A DNA stretch of 11,671 nucleotides from Xanthobacteraceae bacterium (GTDB taxonomy: Bacteria > Pseudomonadota > Alphaproteobacteria > Rhizobiales > Xanthobacteraceae), in NCBI GenBank assembly GCA_030043175.1, contig JASHYD010001405.1, positions 1-11,671 of the forward strand, in the 5' to 3' direction. The notes below the pieces were generated by a model that saw only the letters and a program-made list of their open reading frames with translations, ran no database searches and was not told the origin of the DNA. Position 1 is the stretch's first letter. Every line of letters starts with the position of its first letter. Positions 1-6,248 of this stretch are shown piece by piece. A program made the position numbers and the translations under genes.

Positions 1-413
1 TTGAAGGTGTTCGAGCCAAGGCCGAATTCCGGCGTATTGGTCTTGCCGATGAAGATCGCTCCCGCCTCGCGCACACGCGCCGCCATGACGCTGTCGGCGG
101 GGGGTACGTTATCCTTCAAAATCGGCGATCCCATCGTCGTGCGGATACCCTTGACGGGCGTCAGATCCTTCACCGCAAACGGAAATCCGTGCAGCGGCCC
201 GGTCGGCTCGCCCCGTGCAAGCGCAGTATCCTTTTCGCGCGCCCGAGCCATGAGATCGGATCGCTCCTGCAGCGCCACGATGGCATTCACCTTCGGATTG
301 AGCTTGTCGATGTGGTCGACGTAGGCCGCCATCACTTCGGCGCAAGAGACTTGCCTTGCGGCGATCGCTCCCGCGAGTTCACACGCATTCATCATTACGA
401 TATCGAGCGGCAT
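1..413 (-). CDS. Amidase signature family protein, N-terminal part (runs off left edge)
   Basis: The gene reads from an ATG at 413 towards the left edge, so only the first 137 residues are present. These match the N-terminus of the amidase signature family, whose enzymes hydrolyse amide bonds with a Ser-cisSer-Lys triad. The family includes GatA and many free-standing amidases. The helical start (ELAGAIAARQVSCAEVMAAY) leads into LHGFPFAVKDL, where Lys82 is the expected triad lysine, and then GKTNTPEFG near residues 124-132. The two serines and the substrate-defining C-terminal half lie outside the window, so the substrate cannot be named. No gatB or gatC is visible nearby, which slightly favours a free-standing amidase over the tRNA amidotransferase subunit. 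A modest AGGG lies about 11 bases before the ATG. Two further in-frame ATGs at codons 7 and 8 are possible alternative starts. The family call is firm. Confidence 0.9.
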   Translation of the reverse strand, partial: MPLDIVMMNACELAGAIAARQVSCAEVMAAYVDHIDKLNPKVNAIVALQERSDLMARAREKDTALARGEPTGPLHGFPFAVKDLTPVKGIRTTMGSPILKDNVPPADSVMAARVREAGAIFIGKTNTPEFGLGSNTF

Positions 414-936
414 TTTTGGTATTCCCTGCGGGTTCCGGTCATATCAAATACATTAGGGCGCGGCTGGTGCGGCCTCCCCCGGCTTTTACCTGATGGCCAC
501 AAGAAAGAGCTAGATCGCCTGACAATCCCTCCCCCGCAATGACGGCTCGCCTGTCGGCGGAACGTCGCCAAAACGGTAACCGCCGCCGAGACGAAAGTTC
601 AGCACGCCAAGCGCGATCTCGATGGGGACCGCCCGCCAGGCGCCTTGACGAATGCGGCGAACACCTCCCCCGGATGCAGCTTTGCAACCTCCGCGCAGTT
701 CGCCGCCGGTCTCACTTGCGATCAATCGCTTGCGAGCTGCGCTAAGAGGCGATCAAGCTCATCGACCGCGCCGGCCTACACGGTTGGTGACGAGCGACCC
801 ACCTTTCGGTGGAGCGGCTTTCGACGCACGCAAACCGACGAACGCTCTTTCCACGGTGCGTTCAAACGCACGGCTGCTCGTTTTTGCACTTTGAGGCGCA
901 TCGTGCGGGCTAGTGTGCGCTAGAGGCTTTGAGTGC
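414..936. other. 523-base spacer, no recognised gene
   Basis: No reading frame here resembles a protein I know. Open stretches on the minus strand (510-725 and 439-687) have no plausible ribosome-binding site and an arginine-rich, shadow-like composition. Two small perfect inverted repeats occur: CCACC-TTTC-GGTGG near 800-813 and GTGCGTT-CA-AACGCAC at 856-871. Both lie downstream of the minus-strand oxidoreductase gene ending at 937, and they could be transcript-end structures. Neither is followed by a T-run on that strand, so I do not call a terminator. The promoter of the amidase gene should be near 414-500, but no clear -35/-10 pair stands out. Confidence 0.4.
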
Positions 937-1632
937 CTACGCCTGCGCCAGCTCCGCCGCCTCCCGCCTGGTGCGCTCAGCGACGGCGCCCTCAATTGCG
1001 TCGGCGAGATATTCGGGCGCCTGCGCGCCGGACACCGCGAAGATGCCGCCCAGGATGAAACAGGGCACTCCGTCGATGCCCGCTGTCCTCGCCTGCTCCG
1101 CTGCTGCGGAGATGGTTTCGACATCCTCGTCGCTGGCGAGCCGCTGCCGCACATGGTCAGCATCCATGCCGCAATTGCGCGCTTCCCCAACCAGCACCTC
1201 TCGATCCGAGAGGTCGGCGCCTTCGGTGAAATAGAGCTCCATGAGGCGCTGCTTCATGCGCGCAGGATCGCCGCCCTCGCCCGACCAGTGGATCAACCGG
1301 TGGCAGTCGAGCGTATTGGGCTGCCACGTGATGGCGTCGAGATTGAAGGCAAGCCCCTCCTCGCGGGCCGCCATCACAATGCGCCCAGCGTTCGCCTTGT
1401 AACGGTCAACCGAGCCGAACTTGGTAGTGAGATACTCAGCGCGGCTGATGCCCGCGCGCGGCACCCAGGGGTTCAGAAAATACGGCCGGTAGCGCACCGC
1501 CGCGGAAATTTCAGGCCTAAGGGCCATCGCCTTTTCGAGTCGACGCTTGCCAATGAAGCACCATGGGCAGACCACGTCGGACACGACGTCGATTTGCAGT
1601 TCGGTTGCGCCGGCGATAATGGGTGAGGTCAT
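937..1632 (-). CDS. DsbA-family oxidoreductase, FrnE type
   Basis: The 231-residue product is a complete FrnE-like member of the DsbA/thioredoxin-fold superfamily. These are cytoplasmic thiol-disulfide oxidoreductases (often annotated as 2-hydroxychromene-2-carboxylate isomerase/DsbA-like) linked to oxidative stress or polyketide tailoring. The first strand runs into the active-site CPWC at residues 22-25 (DVVCPWCFIGKRRLE), typical of the group. A helical insertion follows (about 75-165). The cis-proline loop is GVP at 188-190, and the C-terminal strand and helix start at FAVSGAQAPEYLADAI. The residue after the cis-proline is Cys191, giving VPCF where many relatives carry Thr or Phe; this could affect redox behaviour. 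There is no signal peptide, fitting a cytoplasmic protein. The ATG at 1632 is preceded by GAGGAG with good spacing, and that motif is paired in a hairpin (see separate entry). The true substrate is unknown. Confidence 0.92.
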   Translation of the reverse strand: MTSPIIAGATELQIDVVSDVVCPWCFIGKRRLEKAMALRPEISAAVRYRPYFLNPWVPRAGISRAEYLTTKFGSVDRYKANAGRIVMAAREEGLAFNLDAITWQPNTLDCHRLIHWSGEGGDPARMKQRLMELYFTEGADLSDREVLVGEARNCGMDADHVRQRLASDEDVETISAAAEQARTAGIDGVPCFILGGIFAVSGAQAPEYLADAIEGAVAERTRREAAELAQA

Positions 1633-1637
1633 GGGGC

Positions 1638-1657
1638 TCTCCTCGGTTTGGAGGAGA
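1638..1657 (-). promoter_or_regulatory. Hairpin sequestering the Shine-Dalgarno of the FrnE-like gene
   Basis: On the minus strand the leader contains UCUCCUC-CAAACC-GAGGAGA, a perfect 7-bp stem with a 6-base loop. The 3' arm is itself the Shine-Dalgarno sequence, ending five bases before the ATG (GAGGAGAGCCCCATG). The 5' arm acts as a local anti-Shine-Dalgarno. Such a fold would lower translation unless melted, as in RNA thermometers or protein-gated leaders. The pairing is read directly from the sequence; a regulatory role is inference. Confidence 0.45.
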
Positions 1658-1935
1658 AAATAGGACGTCAGGGAGGAAAGGGGAACACGTTTCGGCTTCC
1701 CATTTTCTCCTGTTTAACAATTGCTTGCTCGTCCTTCCGTGGCGGCGTCGCCTTGATCTCGCCCCAATAGCTTCGCCTTCAGAGCCTTTCGCAAGGTGGT
1801 GGAGCTTTCCAAGGGCGCCACTCTCTTGCGGTGGCGCTGCGCTTCCTCGCACGAGACCGAGGTCGAGATCTGAAGGTTTGGCCTCAATTTACGCCGCCAG
1901 AGAAGGCGACGACCCCGCGCCGCGGAACTCCGGCA

Positions 1936-1979
1936 TTTATCGACCGATAAAGTGAGAATTGGGTTTCGCTCACTATCGG
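1936..1979. repeat. Overlapping inverted repeats (operator-like or transcript-end hairpin)
   Basis: TTTATCG (1936-1942) and CGATAAA (1945-1951) form a perfect 7-bp inverted repeat around AC, which as DNA resembles a dimeric repressor operator. The right half overlaps a second structure. CCGATA (1944-1949) and GTGAG (1952-1956) pair with CTCAC (1969-1973) and TATCGG (1974-1979), leaving AA bulged and a 12-base loop. It lies 66-109 bases beyond the stop of the minus-strand gene ending at 2045, so it could also stabilise that mRNA's 3' end. Function is not established. Confidence 0.4.
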
Positions 1980-2044
1980 CAGGCCATGGATGACACATGT
2001 CGAATGTCGAAGCGAGCGTGCCGCCGATTTTCAATCAGGCTTTG

Positions 2045-3313
2045 TCACTCCGCCGCCGCCCCCGTGGGCTCGGACACGCGGGCGAGCAGCGATTGCGGCG
2101 AATCGGTCGACTTGAGCGAGGCAAGGGTCACCATCGCCTCCACGTGACTGCCGTCTTCGCGTTCACGTTCGAGCATCGCTTGGCGTAGGGTGCTGGCGAT
2201 CCGGCGGGCGATCACGTGGCACTGGTGCAACGCTGAGGCGGTCATCGCCACGGTGATTGCGCCATCTCGAGCCTGGCAGGCAATGTCCGCGGCGCCGATG
2301 AGCCGGCTCACGAGCCGCGCTGCATCGATCTGCGCGCGCCGTGTGAGATCAGCTGGCAGATCGAAACGGGCAATCGACATCGGAGTGCTGCGCTCGCGGG
2401 AATCGGCAATTGCCCGCTGCAGACTTTGCTCGAACGCCGCAACTGTGAGCAGGCCGGTCTGCGGGTCGATCGTGCCGCGGGCGTCGAGCGAAGCCATGTG
2501 GCGGCGAAGCCGCGCTGCAAAGGCGTGCACGCGCACCAGCGGCATCATGTGGTCGGCGATAGCGGCGGCGGCGCCCCTCACCGGCTCTATGCCGGTCAAC
2601 CGCGTGCGGTCAATGGAGGCCGGCAGTTCCGGCACGACCCCGACCGGCAGATCGAGGAAACGGCAGTCCTCGCTGAGCGCGGTGAGGAAAGCTTCCACCA
2701 TCGCCGGGCCGAAACCTTCGCCAATGATGATGCCGTCAACGTCGCGAATGTTGAGATGGCGCGCTGCGGTCTCAATGCTGAGCGCACCGATGAAGCCGAC
2801 GCGCTCGCCAACTGCGGCGGCCAGCGCCGGATAGTGGCGGCCGCGTCCAGCCACCAGCACAGTCGCCTCGTCGAGCGGATCGGCGTCGGCAAGCAACGGC
2901 GCGTCGGCACCCTTGCGGCGCAGCGAATAGATCTGCTGCAACACGGTCCCGTGCAACGCGCGTACGCGCAGCGCCGCCGCAAGGCGGGCAACGATCTGTT
3001 CGTTCGAGGCATTCGCGTCGATCGGCAGCCCCTCAAGGACGGTGGCGCGGCAGTCATTGACTCGCACCATGACCGGGACGAACGGCGCCGGCAGGGCGTC
3101 GATGGCCGCCATTAACTTGTCGGCAAGAAGCGGCGGCGGCGCTGGGTCTGCATCCGCAAACACAACGGCGACCGGCTGGATTCGCGAAAGTGCGCCCGCG
3201 GCCTCCGCGAGCGCGCTTTCGACCACCGGACATGCGCCGGCCACCGCCAGCGCGACCGCGAGCTTGCGGTCGGGGCGCTCTGAGATGATGAGGATTGGGC
3301 CCGCCAGCGACAT
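2045..3313 (-). CDS. PleD-like receiver/receiver/degenerate-GGDEF protein, predicted catalytically inactive
   Basis: This 422-residue soluble protein has three parts. Residues 1 to about 120 look like a receiver fold (PILIISERPDRKLAVAL...PVAVVFADADP). Residues about 148-260 look like a second one (ATVLVAGRGRHYPALAAAV...VDGIIIGEG). Residues 280-422 are a GGDEF domain recognisable by its entry motif DPQTGL (283-288) and the following helix. This is the order in PleD, the diguanylate cyclase of Caulobacter. The signature GGDEF is replaced by RDGAI (349-353), and the phosphate-binding surroundings are not conserved, so cyclic-di-GMP synthesis is unlikely. The metal-site region keeps FDL (317-319). 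The receiver parts lack the usual acidic pocket and Lys. A role as an allosteric, scaffold or c-di-GMP-binding protein is inferred. The ATG has only a weak upstream GAG. A CtrA box sits 46-61 bases upstream. Confidence 0.75.
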   Translation of the reverse strand: MSLAGPILIISERPDRKLAVALAVAGACPVVESALAEAAGALSRIQPVAVVFADADPAPPPLLADKLMAAIDALPAPFVPVMVRVNDCRATVLEGLPIDANASNEQIVARLAAALRVRALHGTVLQQIYSLRRKGADAPLLADADPLDEATVLVAGRGRHYPALAAAVGERVGFIGALSIETAARHLNIRDVDGIIIGEGFGPAMVEAFLTALSEDCRFLDLPVGVVPELPASIDRTRLTGIEPVRGAAAAIADHMMPLVRVHAFAARLRRHMASLDARGTIDPQTGLLTVAAFEQSLQRAIADSRERSTPMSIARFDLPADLTRRAQIDAARLVSRLIGAADIACQARDGAITVAMTASALHQCHVIARRIASTLRQAMLEREREDGSHVEAMVTLASLKSTDSPQSLLARVSEPTGAAAE

Positions 3314-3358
3314 CTTGCTCGAGGTAGACTGAACGCAAGCCTAACCTACGGGACGCCT

Positions 3359-3374
3359 GTTAACGTCTCGTTAA
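3359..3374 (-). promoter_or_regulatory. CtrA-type box upstream of the PleD-like gene
   Basis: Read on the minus strand this is TTAA-CGAGACG-TTAA-C, an exact match to the alphaproteobacterial CtrA consensus TTAA-N7-TTAAC. It ends 46 bases before the ATG at 3313, where CtrA sites normally overlap the -35 region. The flanks at 3361-3420 are clearly AT-richer than the rest of the window, as expected of a promoter. A weak TAGGTT lies about 10 bases downstream as a possible -10. The match is read directly; binding by CtrA is inference. Confidence 0.55.
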
Positions 3375-3428
3375 TCTGCATCTAATGATTTCAATAACTT
3401 AGACGCCAGTAAACGCTTATCGCGACGG

Positions 3429-3616
3429 TTAGACACCGTTTGGTGTTTCCAGCTCGTTCATCGCGGCTTGTGAAAGCCCTCGCTGGTTGTCGGTGTGACG
3501 TTGAATCTCGAAGGCTCTTGTTGCCCGCTGACGCTCGCGATCTCTTTCGCGGTTGCGCCACCTTCGGCGAGACGCCTGGTCATAGGGCTTAGGAGATGGC
3601 GAGGGACCAGACCACA
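3429..3616 (-). pseudogene. Frameshifted C-terminal remnant of a tyrosine recombinase (integrase)
   Basis: Two minus-strand frames together spell the end of a phage-type integrase. The first frame (from about 3616) reads CGLVPRHLLSPMTRRLAEGG and then ATAKEIASVSGQQ. This matches the family pattern of a HGLRK box, then RRLAE.G.T..EI..ISGH. After a shift near 3520 the second frame reads FEIQRHTDN...GLSQAAMNELE and stops at 3429, matching the usual ...L.EIERYT..A.Q..LA..AM..L tail. The catalytic His-x-x-Arg box has decayed to HLLS, the SGH histidine is lost at the shift, and the nucleophile tyrosine (normally RYT) is His. The gene is therefore dead several times over. The N-terminal half is not recognisable upstream to 3926. 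It suggests an old integrated element whose ends are not identified. Confidence 0.65.
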
Positions 3617-3926
3617 GAGTTGCACGCCAACACGCCAGCCTGTCGATCGATGGTTGGGTAGGCCACATTGCCGATGACTTGCACCGATGCGGGGGTCGCT
3701 AGACAGCGGACAAGTGCATTGATACTGAGGTCCGACACAAACGACCGGACAATCGTCCTGATTTCTCTTGTGATTTCAGTGGTTGAGGGGTGAGCGGGCA
3801 GAGTGCAGTGCTCCGCCCGCCGGACCCGAAGGCGACGACAAGCTCGCCGACAACGAATCGATTGCTCATGCGTTTGCCTTCTTATCCACGCCTTTCTCAA
3901 GCCCTGTTTGAAGGGAGAAAAAACGG
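3617..3926. other. Spacer upstream of triosephosphate isomerase
   Basis: No gene is recognised. The minus-strand frame 3589-3900 is open but lacks family features and overlaps the recombinase remnant, of which it may be further decay. A GC-rich hairpin lies at 3794-3820 (GCGGGC and GAG pairing with CTC and GCCCGC, one mismatch, 7-base loop). A single TTATCCACG, one base off a DnaA box, occurs near 3882; one copy is not evidence of an origin. The isomerase ribosome-binding site AGGGAG is at 3912-3917. Confidence 0.4.
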
Positions 3927-4676
3927 ATGACGCGGCGCCCGCTGATTGCCGGCAACTGGAAGATGAACGGCCTCCTGGCGTCGCTCGACGATTTTTGCAA
4001 GATCGTAGCCGGCGCCAAGAGGCTGCGCGAAAGAGTCGATTTCATCGTGTGCCCGCCGGCGACCCTGATCTCCCGGTTCGTCAGGAGCTGTGACGGCGGC
4101 GGCGTTGAGGTCGGTGGCCAGGATTGCCACGCGGCGCCGAGCGGCGCCTTCACGGGCGATATTTCGGCCGAGATGCTGGGAGATCTCGGTGCCCGCGCCG
4201 TGATCGTCGGCCATTCCGAGCGCCGTTCCTTCCACCACGAAAGCGACGCCGACGTGTGGCGCAAAACCCGCGCGTGCTGGCGGGCCGGCCTCCTCGCCAT
4301 CGTGTGCATCGGCGAGAGCCGCGATGACCGGAGCGCCGGCCGGACGCTTTCGGTGGTCGCCACGCAGTTTGAGGGCTCGATTCCGGACGGCGCAACCGCC
4401 GACAGGCTGGTTGTCGCCTATGAGCCCGTATGGGCCATCGGCACCGGGCTCACGCCGACGGCGGCCGATATCGCCGAGGTCCACGGCTTCATCCGCCAGC
4501 AGCTCACGGCGCGGTTTCCGGCGTCAGCGGAGGAGATACGCATCCTCTATGGCGGCTCGGTGAAGCCGTCGAATGCCAAGGAGCTGATGTCGGTCGACAA
4601 CGTGGATGGCGCGCTGGTGGGCGGCGCGAGCCTTAACCCCCAAGAATTCCTGGCGATTGCCGATGTGTATGGGTAG
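3927..4676 (+). CDS. tpiA: Triosephosphate isomerase
   Basis: This 249-residue enzyme interconverts glyceraldehyde-3-phosphate and dihydroxyacetone phosphate (EC 5.3.1.1) in glycolysis, gluconeogenesis and the Calvin cycle. All catalytic elements are present: AGNWKMNG with Asn10 and Lys12, GHSERR with His96, and the general base Glu166 in [11 protein letters not shown], which also holds the hinged loop 6. The phosphate-binding loops YGGSV (208-212) and GGAS (232-235) are intact, and the length is normal. The ATG at 3927 has AGGGAG nine bases upstream. It stands alone, with no secG, pgk or gap neighbour. Alphaproteobacteria often carry tpiA near secG/pyrG, so this may be a second, paralogous copy; that is inference. 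The [15 protein letters not shown] stretch is somewhat cysteine-rich for the family. Confidence 0.97.
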   Translation: MTRRPLIAGNWKMNGLLASLDDFCKIVAGAKRLRERVDFIVCPPATLISRFVRSCDGGGVEVGGQDCHAAPSGAFTGDISAEMLGDLGARAVIVGHSERRSFHHESDADVWRKTRACWRAGLLAIVCIGESRDDRSAGRTLSVVATQFEGSIPDGATADRLVVAYEPVWAIGTGLTPTAADIAEVHGFIRQQLTARFPASAEEIRILYGGSVKPSNAKELMSVDNVDGALVGGASLNPQEFLAIADVYG

Positions 4677-4794
4677 GTGAAACACCGCACGCACGGGCAC
4701 AAGTGCACGTTCGCAGCGTCTTCGTCAGTGTTCCGGTCAACGGGCGCAGACGCCTTCCCGATCGGAACAGGCTTCGACATCGTAGCCGCCCATA

Positions 4795-4813
4795 TGCCTC
4801 GGGGCAATTTTTT
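4795..4813 (+). terminator. Possible weak intrinsic terminator after tpiA
   Basis: A 4-bp stem TGCC-TCGG-GGCA (4795-4806) is followed by A and six T residues (4808-4813), in the plus orientation and about 120 bases beyond the tpiA stop. The stem is short, so termination would be inefficient. Confidence 0.3.
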
Positions 4814-4886
4814 GTACTTTCGGGCTGCGAAGATGTGAGGCGACATCGACTCGCTGCCGCCTAGCACGACATCACAAGATTACTTT

Positions 4887-5024
4887 CTACTTTCCACTTT
4901 GGAATTTGCGCTCAGCTTCGTTGTAAAGCGGCTTGTACTTGGAATACAGCGGTATCTCATCTTGGTGCTGGCTAAAAATCGGGTTCCATAGTCTGCCGGG
5001 TTCCGGCTTCGCATTCTGCTCCAT
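4887..5024 (-). CDS. Possible 45-residue protein, unknown function
   Basis: A short minus-strand frame from ATG at 5024 to TAG at 4887 has a protein-like rather than shadow-like composition. It is rich in Tyr, Glu, Lys, Asn and Pro, with few Arg, Ala or Gly; segments include LWNPIFSQHQDEIPLYSKYK and PLYNEAERKF. It ends in a charged FQSGK. I recognise no family, and there is no signal peptide or membrane segment. The frame stays open upstream of the ATG for about 130 bases (to a TAA near 5158) without another start codon, passing under the end of the next gene. No clear Shine-Dalgarno precedes the ATG. It could be a genuine small gene, or the tail of an older longer gene that lost its start. 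Confidence 0.4.
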   Translation of the reverse strand: MEQNAKPEPGRLWNPIFSQHQDEIPLYSKYKPLYNEAERKFQSGK

Positions 5025-5089
5025 CCCGAATCGCGGCGACCGCGAACGCGCGGCTCGCCAACGAGATATTTGATACGTAGCCGATCCGC

Positions 5090-5500
5090 CTACGGCCGCG
5101 CCTGCGAGGACCGTGGCACGGAATTGCGCGCCGCGGCAGGGCGCGAGGGAGCCGTCGAGACCTTATCGAGGATATCCTGCTCGGCCGTCTCCACTCTGAC
5201 GATCTCGGCGGCGAGTTTGTCGATGCTCTGCCGCACCAAATCGAGATCGGCTGAAGCAGTTGCCATTATTTCCCCTCTCGTCGCATCACGGTAGGACTGC
5301 CACGCTAACGCGGCAATGACACCGATGAAAAACGCGATCAAGTAGCGGGCGAAGGCGAGCGGGGCGAGTGTGCCGAGCCACGAAAGCACTTTCGTGGTCA
5401 AGTTCAGTTCGGTTGGATGAAAAGGCGGCTCATCCGACGGCTCGGCGGCCCAACGCCCTTTGGCGAATTCGGATATTGCAAGACGCAGCCTGGAATTCAT
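5090..5500 (-). CDS. Small one-TM, coiled-coil protein (Bradyrhizobium-type hypothetical)
   Basis: The likely product is 136 residues, starting at ATG 5500. GGAGGGG lies seven bases upstream of that ATG; the longer open frame reaching 5728 has an arginine-rich, shadow-like N-terminus and is not used. A soluble N-terminus of about 55 residues precedes one hydrophobic helix (FARYLIAFFIGVIAALAW, about 63-80). After it come a heptad-like helix (SADLDLVRQSIDKLAAEI and VRVETAEQDILDKV) and a Pro/Ala/Ser-rich tail (PSRPAAARNSVPRSSQ). The RYLIAFFIGV...LAWQSY plus VRQS.D.LAAE plus AEQDILDK pattern resembles a paralogous family I associate with bradyrhizobial genomes. Most members I recall are longer between the TM and the coiled coil. 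Function is unknown; a membrane-anchored oligomer is a guess. Confidence 0.7.
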   Translation of the reverse strand: MNSRLRLAISEFAKGRWAAEPSDEPPFHPTELNLTTKVLSWLGTLAPLAFARYLIAFFIGVIAALAWQSYRDATRGEIMATASADLDLVRQSIDKLAAEIVRVETAEQDILDKVSTAPSRPAAARNSVPRSSQARP

Positions 5501-5600
5501 CGGCTTCCCCTCCGATCTGCCGGCTGACCTGATGCAAACAAGCCATCCCCATGTGACTGGAGCAAGGCGGGAGGAAAGCCGCCGCGCGGCAGAAATCTGC

Positions 5601-5629
5601 ACGCATACGAGCCGGAAAGTCCGGCCGCA
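5601..5629 (-). promoter_or_regulatory. Possible sigma-70-like promoter for the one-TM protein gene
   Basis: On the minus strand TTGCGG (5624-5629) and TATGCG (5601-5606) are separated by exactly 17 bases, about 100 bases before the ATG at 5500. Each box matches the conserved first three positions only. The spacer contains the inverted repeat GCCGGA-AAG-TCCGGC (5610-5624), which could be an operator or chance. Confidence 0.2.
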
Positions 5630-5779
5630 ATGTGATCGCCTGGCTGATTGACCGCGATGTACAACTGACCCGCGGCGACGGACCCGCCGATGGGCCGTGC
5701 GCATCGGCTCCGCCGCATTGCTTTTCATACCTGATCGGCCGTTCTATGCGGCCGCAATATATCGGTCATATCTCCGACC

Positions 5780-5829
5780 AAAAAAAAGGCCCTGACCAAC
5801 GCTGAGGGGCGTAGAAAGAGGTCAGAGCC
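5780..5829 (-). terminator. Strong intrinsic terminator on the minus strand
   Basis: On the minus strand GGCTCTGACC (5820-5829) pairs over ten base pairs with GGTCAGGGCC (5788-5797), with one G-U pair. A run of eight T residues (5780-5787) follows immediately. The 22-base loop is long but contains its own partial pairing. This is the best intrinsic terminator in the window, yet no recognised minus-strand gene lies upstream of it. Confidence 0.75.
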
Positions 5830-6248
5830 AAAGGCAACGGATGGCAAGTGCCGTCCCTCCTCTACACCGCTCCCATGACATGCCCGTGCCAAATTGATGA
5901 AGCTTTCGGCTTGCTCCTGGCAATAACCCCCGCCCCATCCCGACGCGGGCATCAGACGCCGCCGGCTCCTCAGGCAGTATCTGCGCGGTAGAGTTCCCGA
6001 CCGCGCTTGCGTGCCAGACGACATTTTTAAGGGATCGCTGCCATCTGTGGCTCCCCTGGCGAGGGCCAGTTCCTGGTTCGCGTTCGCTGACCGGCCGTCT
6101 GGTGTCGCATATCGAGCGCCACATCATTAAGTTTCCGGATACCGAAACCATCCCACCGGGGGTAACGTTGTTGTCTCGCATCCCGCTCACGCCAGAGCCC
6201 TTGCTGAGGTCCTTGTAGTTAACGTGGTATGAAATAGGGGGCGAAGAG

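Larger units (their letters stand above)
1633..2044. other. 412-base spacer with inverted repeats, no recognised gene
   Basis: I recognise no protein here; the open minus-strand frames (1714-2034 and 1517-1852) lack start signals and family features. The left end carries the leader of the oxidoreductase gene. Near the right end, downstream of the gene ending at 2045, is a cluster of inverted repeats: TTTATCG-AC-CGATAAA at 1936-1951, and an overlapping 11-bp imperfect hairpin (1944-1956 with 1969-1979, two bulged bases). No T-run follows on either strand. Confidence 0.4.
4677..5089. other. Spacer between tpiA and the one-TM protein, with competing small frames
   Basis: Besides the weak terminator, this stretch holds three small open frames. 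A 53-codon plus-strand frame starts with GTG directly after the tpiA stop (4677-4838). A minus-strand frame (4547-4867) overlaps the tpiA 3' end. The 45-codon minus-strand frame at 4887-5024 is listed separately. The first two are in opposite orientation over the same bases, so at most one can be real, and neither has a good ribosome-binding site. Confidence 0.35.
5501..6248. other. 748-base spacer holding a terminator and a probable unrecognised minus-strand transcript
   Basis: Between the divergent genes at 5500 and 6249 no protein family is recognised. Two overlapping minus-strand frames are open: 5822-6190 (122 codons, GTG start) and 5725-6024 (99 codons). The first ends inside the first arm of the terminator at 5780-5829, and the second runs through it; both facts argue against ordinary genes. 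Several small hairpins occur on the minus strand between 5839 and 5920, for example GGCA-CT-TGCC flanked by GGA/TCC. These leave open a structured small RNA ending at the terminator. Confidence 0.4.

Noticed and set aside
513..545. Stretch resembling the CGTCATTGCGGG-type dispersed repeats of bradyrhizobia
   Set aside because: Only one partial copy is present, without a recognisable partner or palindrome, so a repeat element cannot be supported from this window.
856..885. Inverted repeat GTGCGTT-CA-AACGCAC followed by TTTTT on the plus strand
   Set aside because: The two-base loop is too tight for an RNA hairpin, nine bases separate it from the T-run, and no plus-strand gene lies upstream.
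2426..3115. Long plus-strand open frames opposite the PleD-like gene
   Set aside because: They mirror the codon structure of the minus-strand gene, are Arg/His-rich and have no ribosome-binding site.
3881..3890. TTATCCACG resembling a DnaA box
   Set aside because: It is a single 8/9 match without a cluster, an AT-rich unwinding element or origin-linked genes.
4547..4867. Minus-strand 106-codon frame across the end of tpiA
   Set aside because: It overlaps the conserved tpiA 3' end in antisense and has no ribosome-binding site; only its first 60 or so codons look faintly protein-like.
5596..5618. Similarity to the lac promoter spacer (TTCCGGCTCGTATG) on the minus strand
   Set aside because: A short chance resemblance; there is no operator, lac gene or vector sequence around it, so contamination is not supported.
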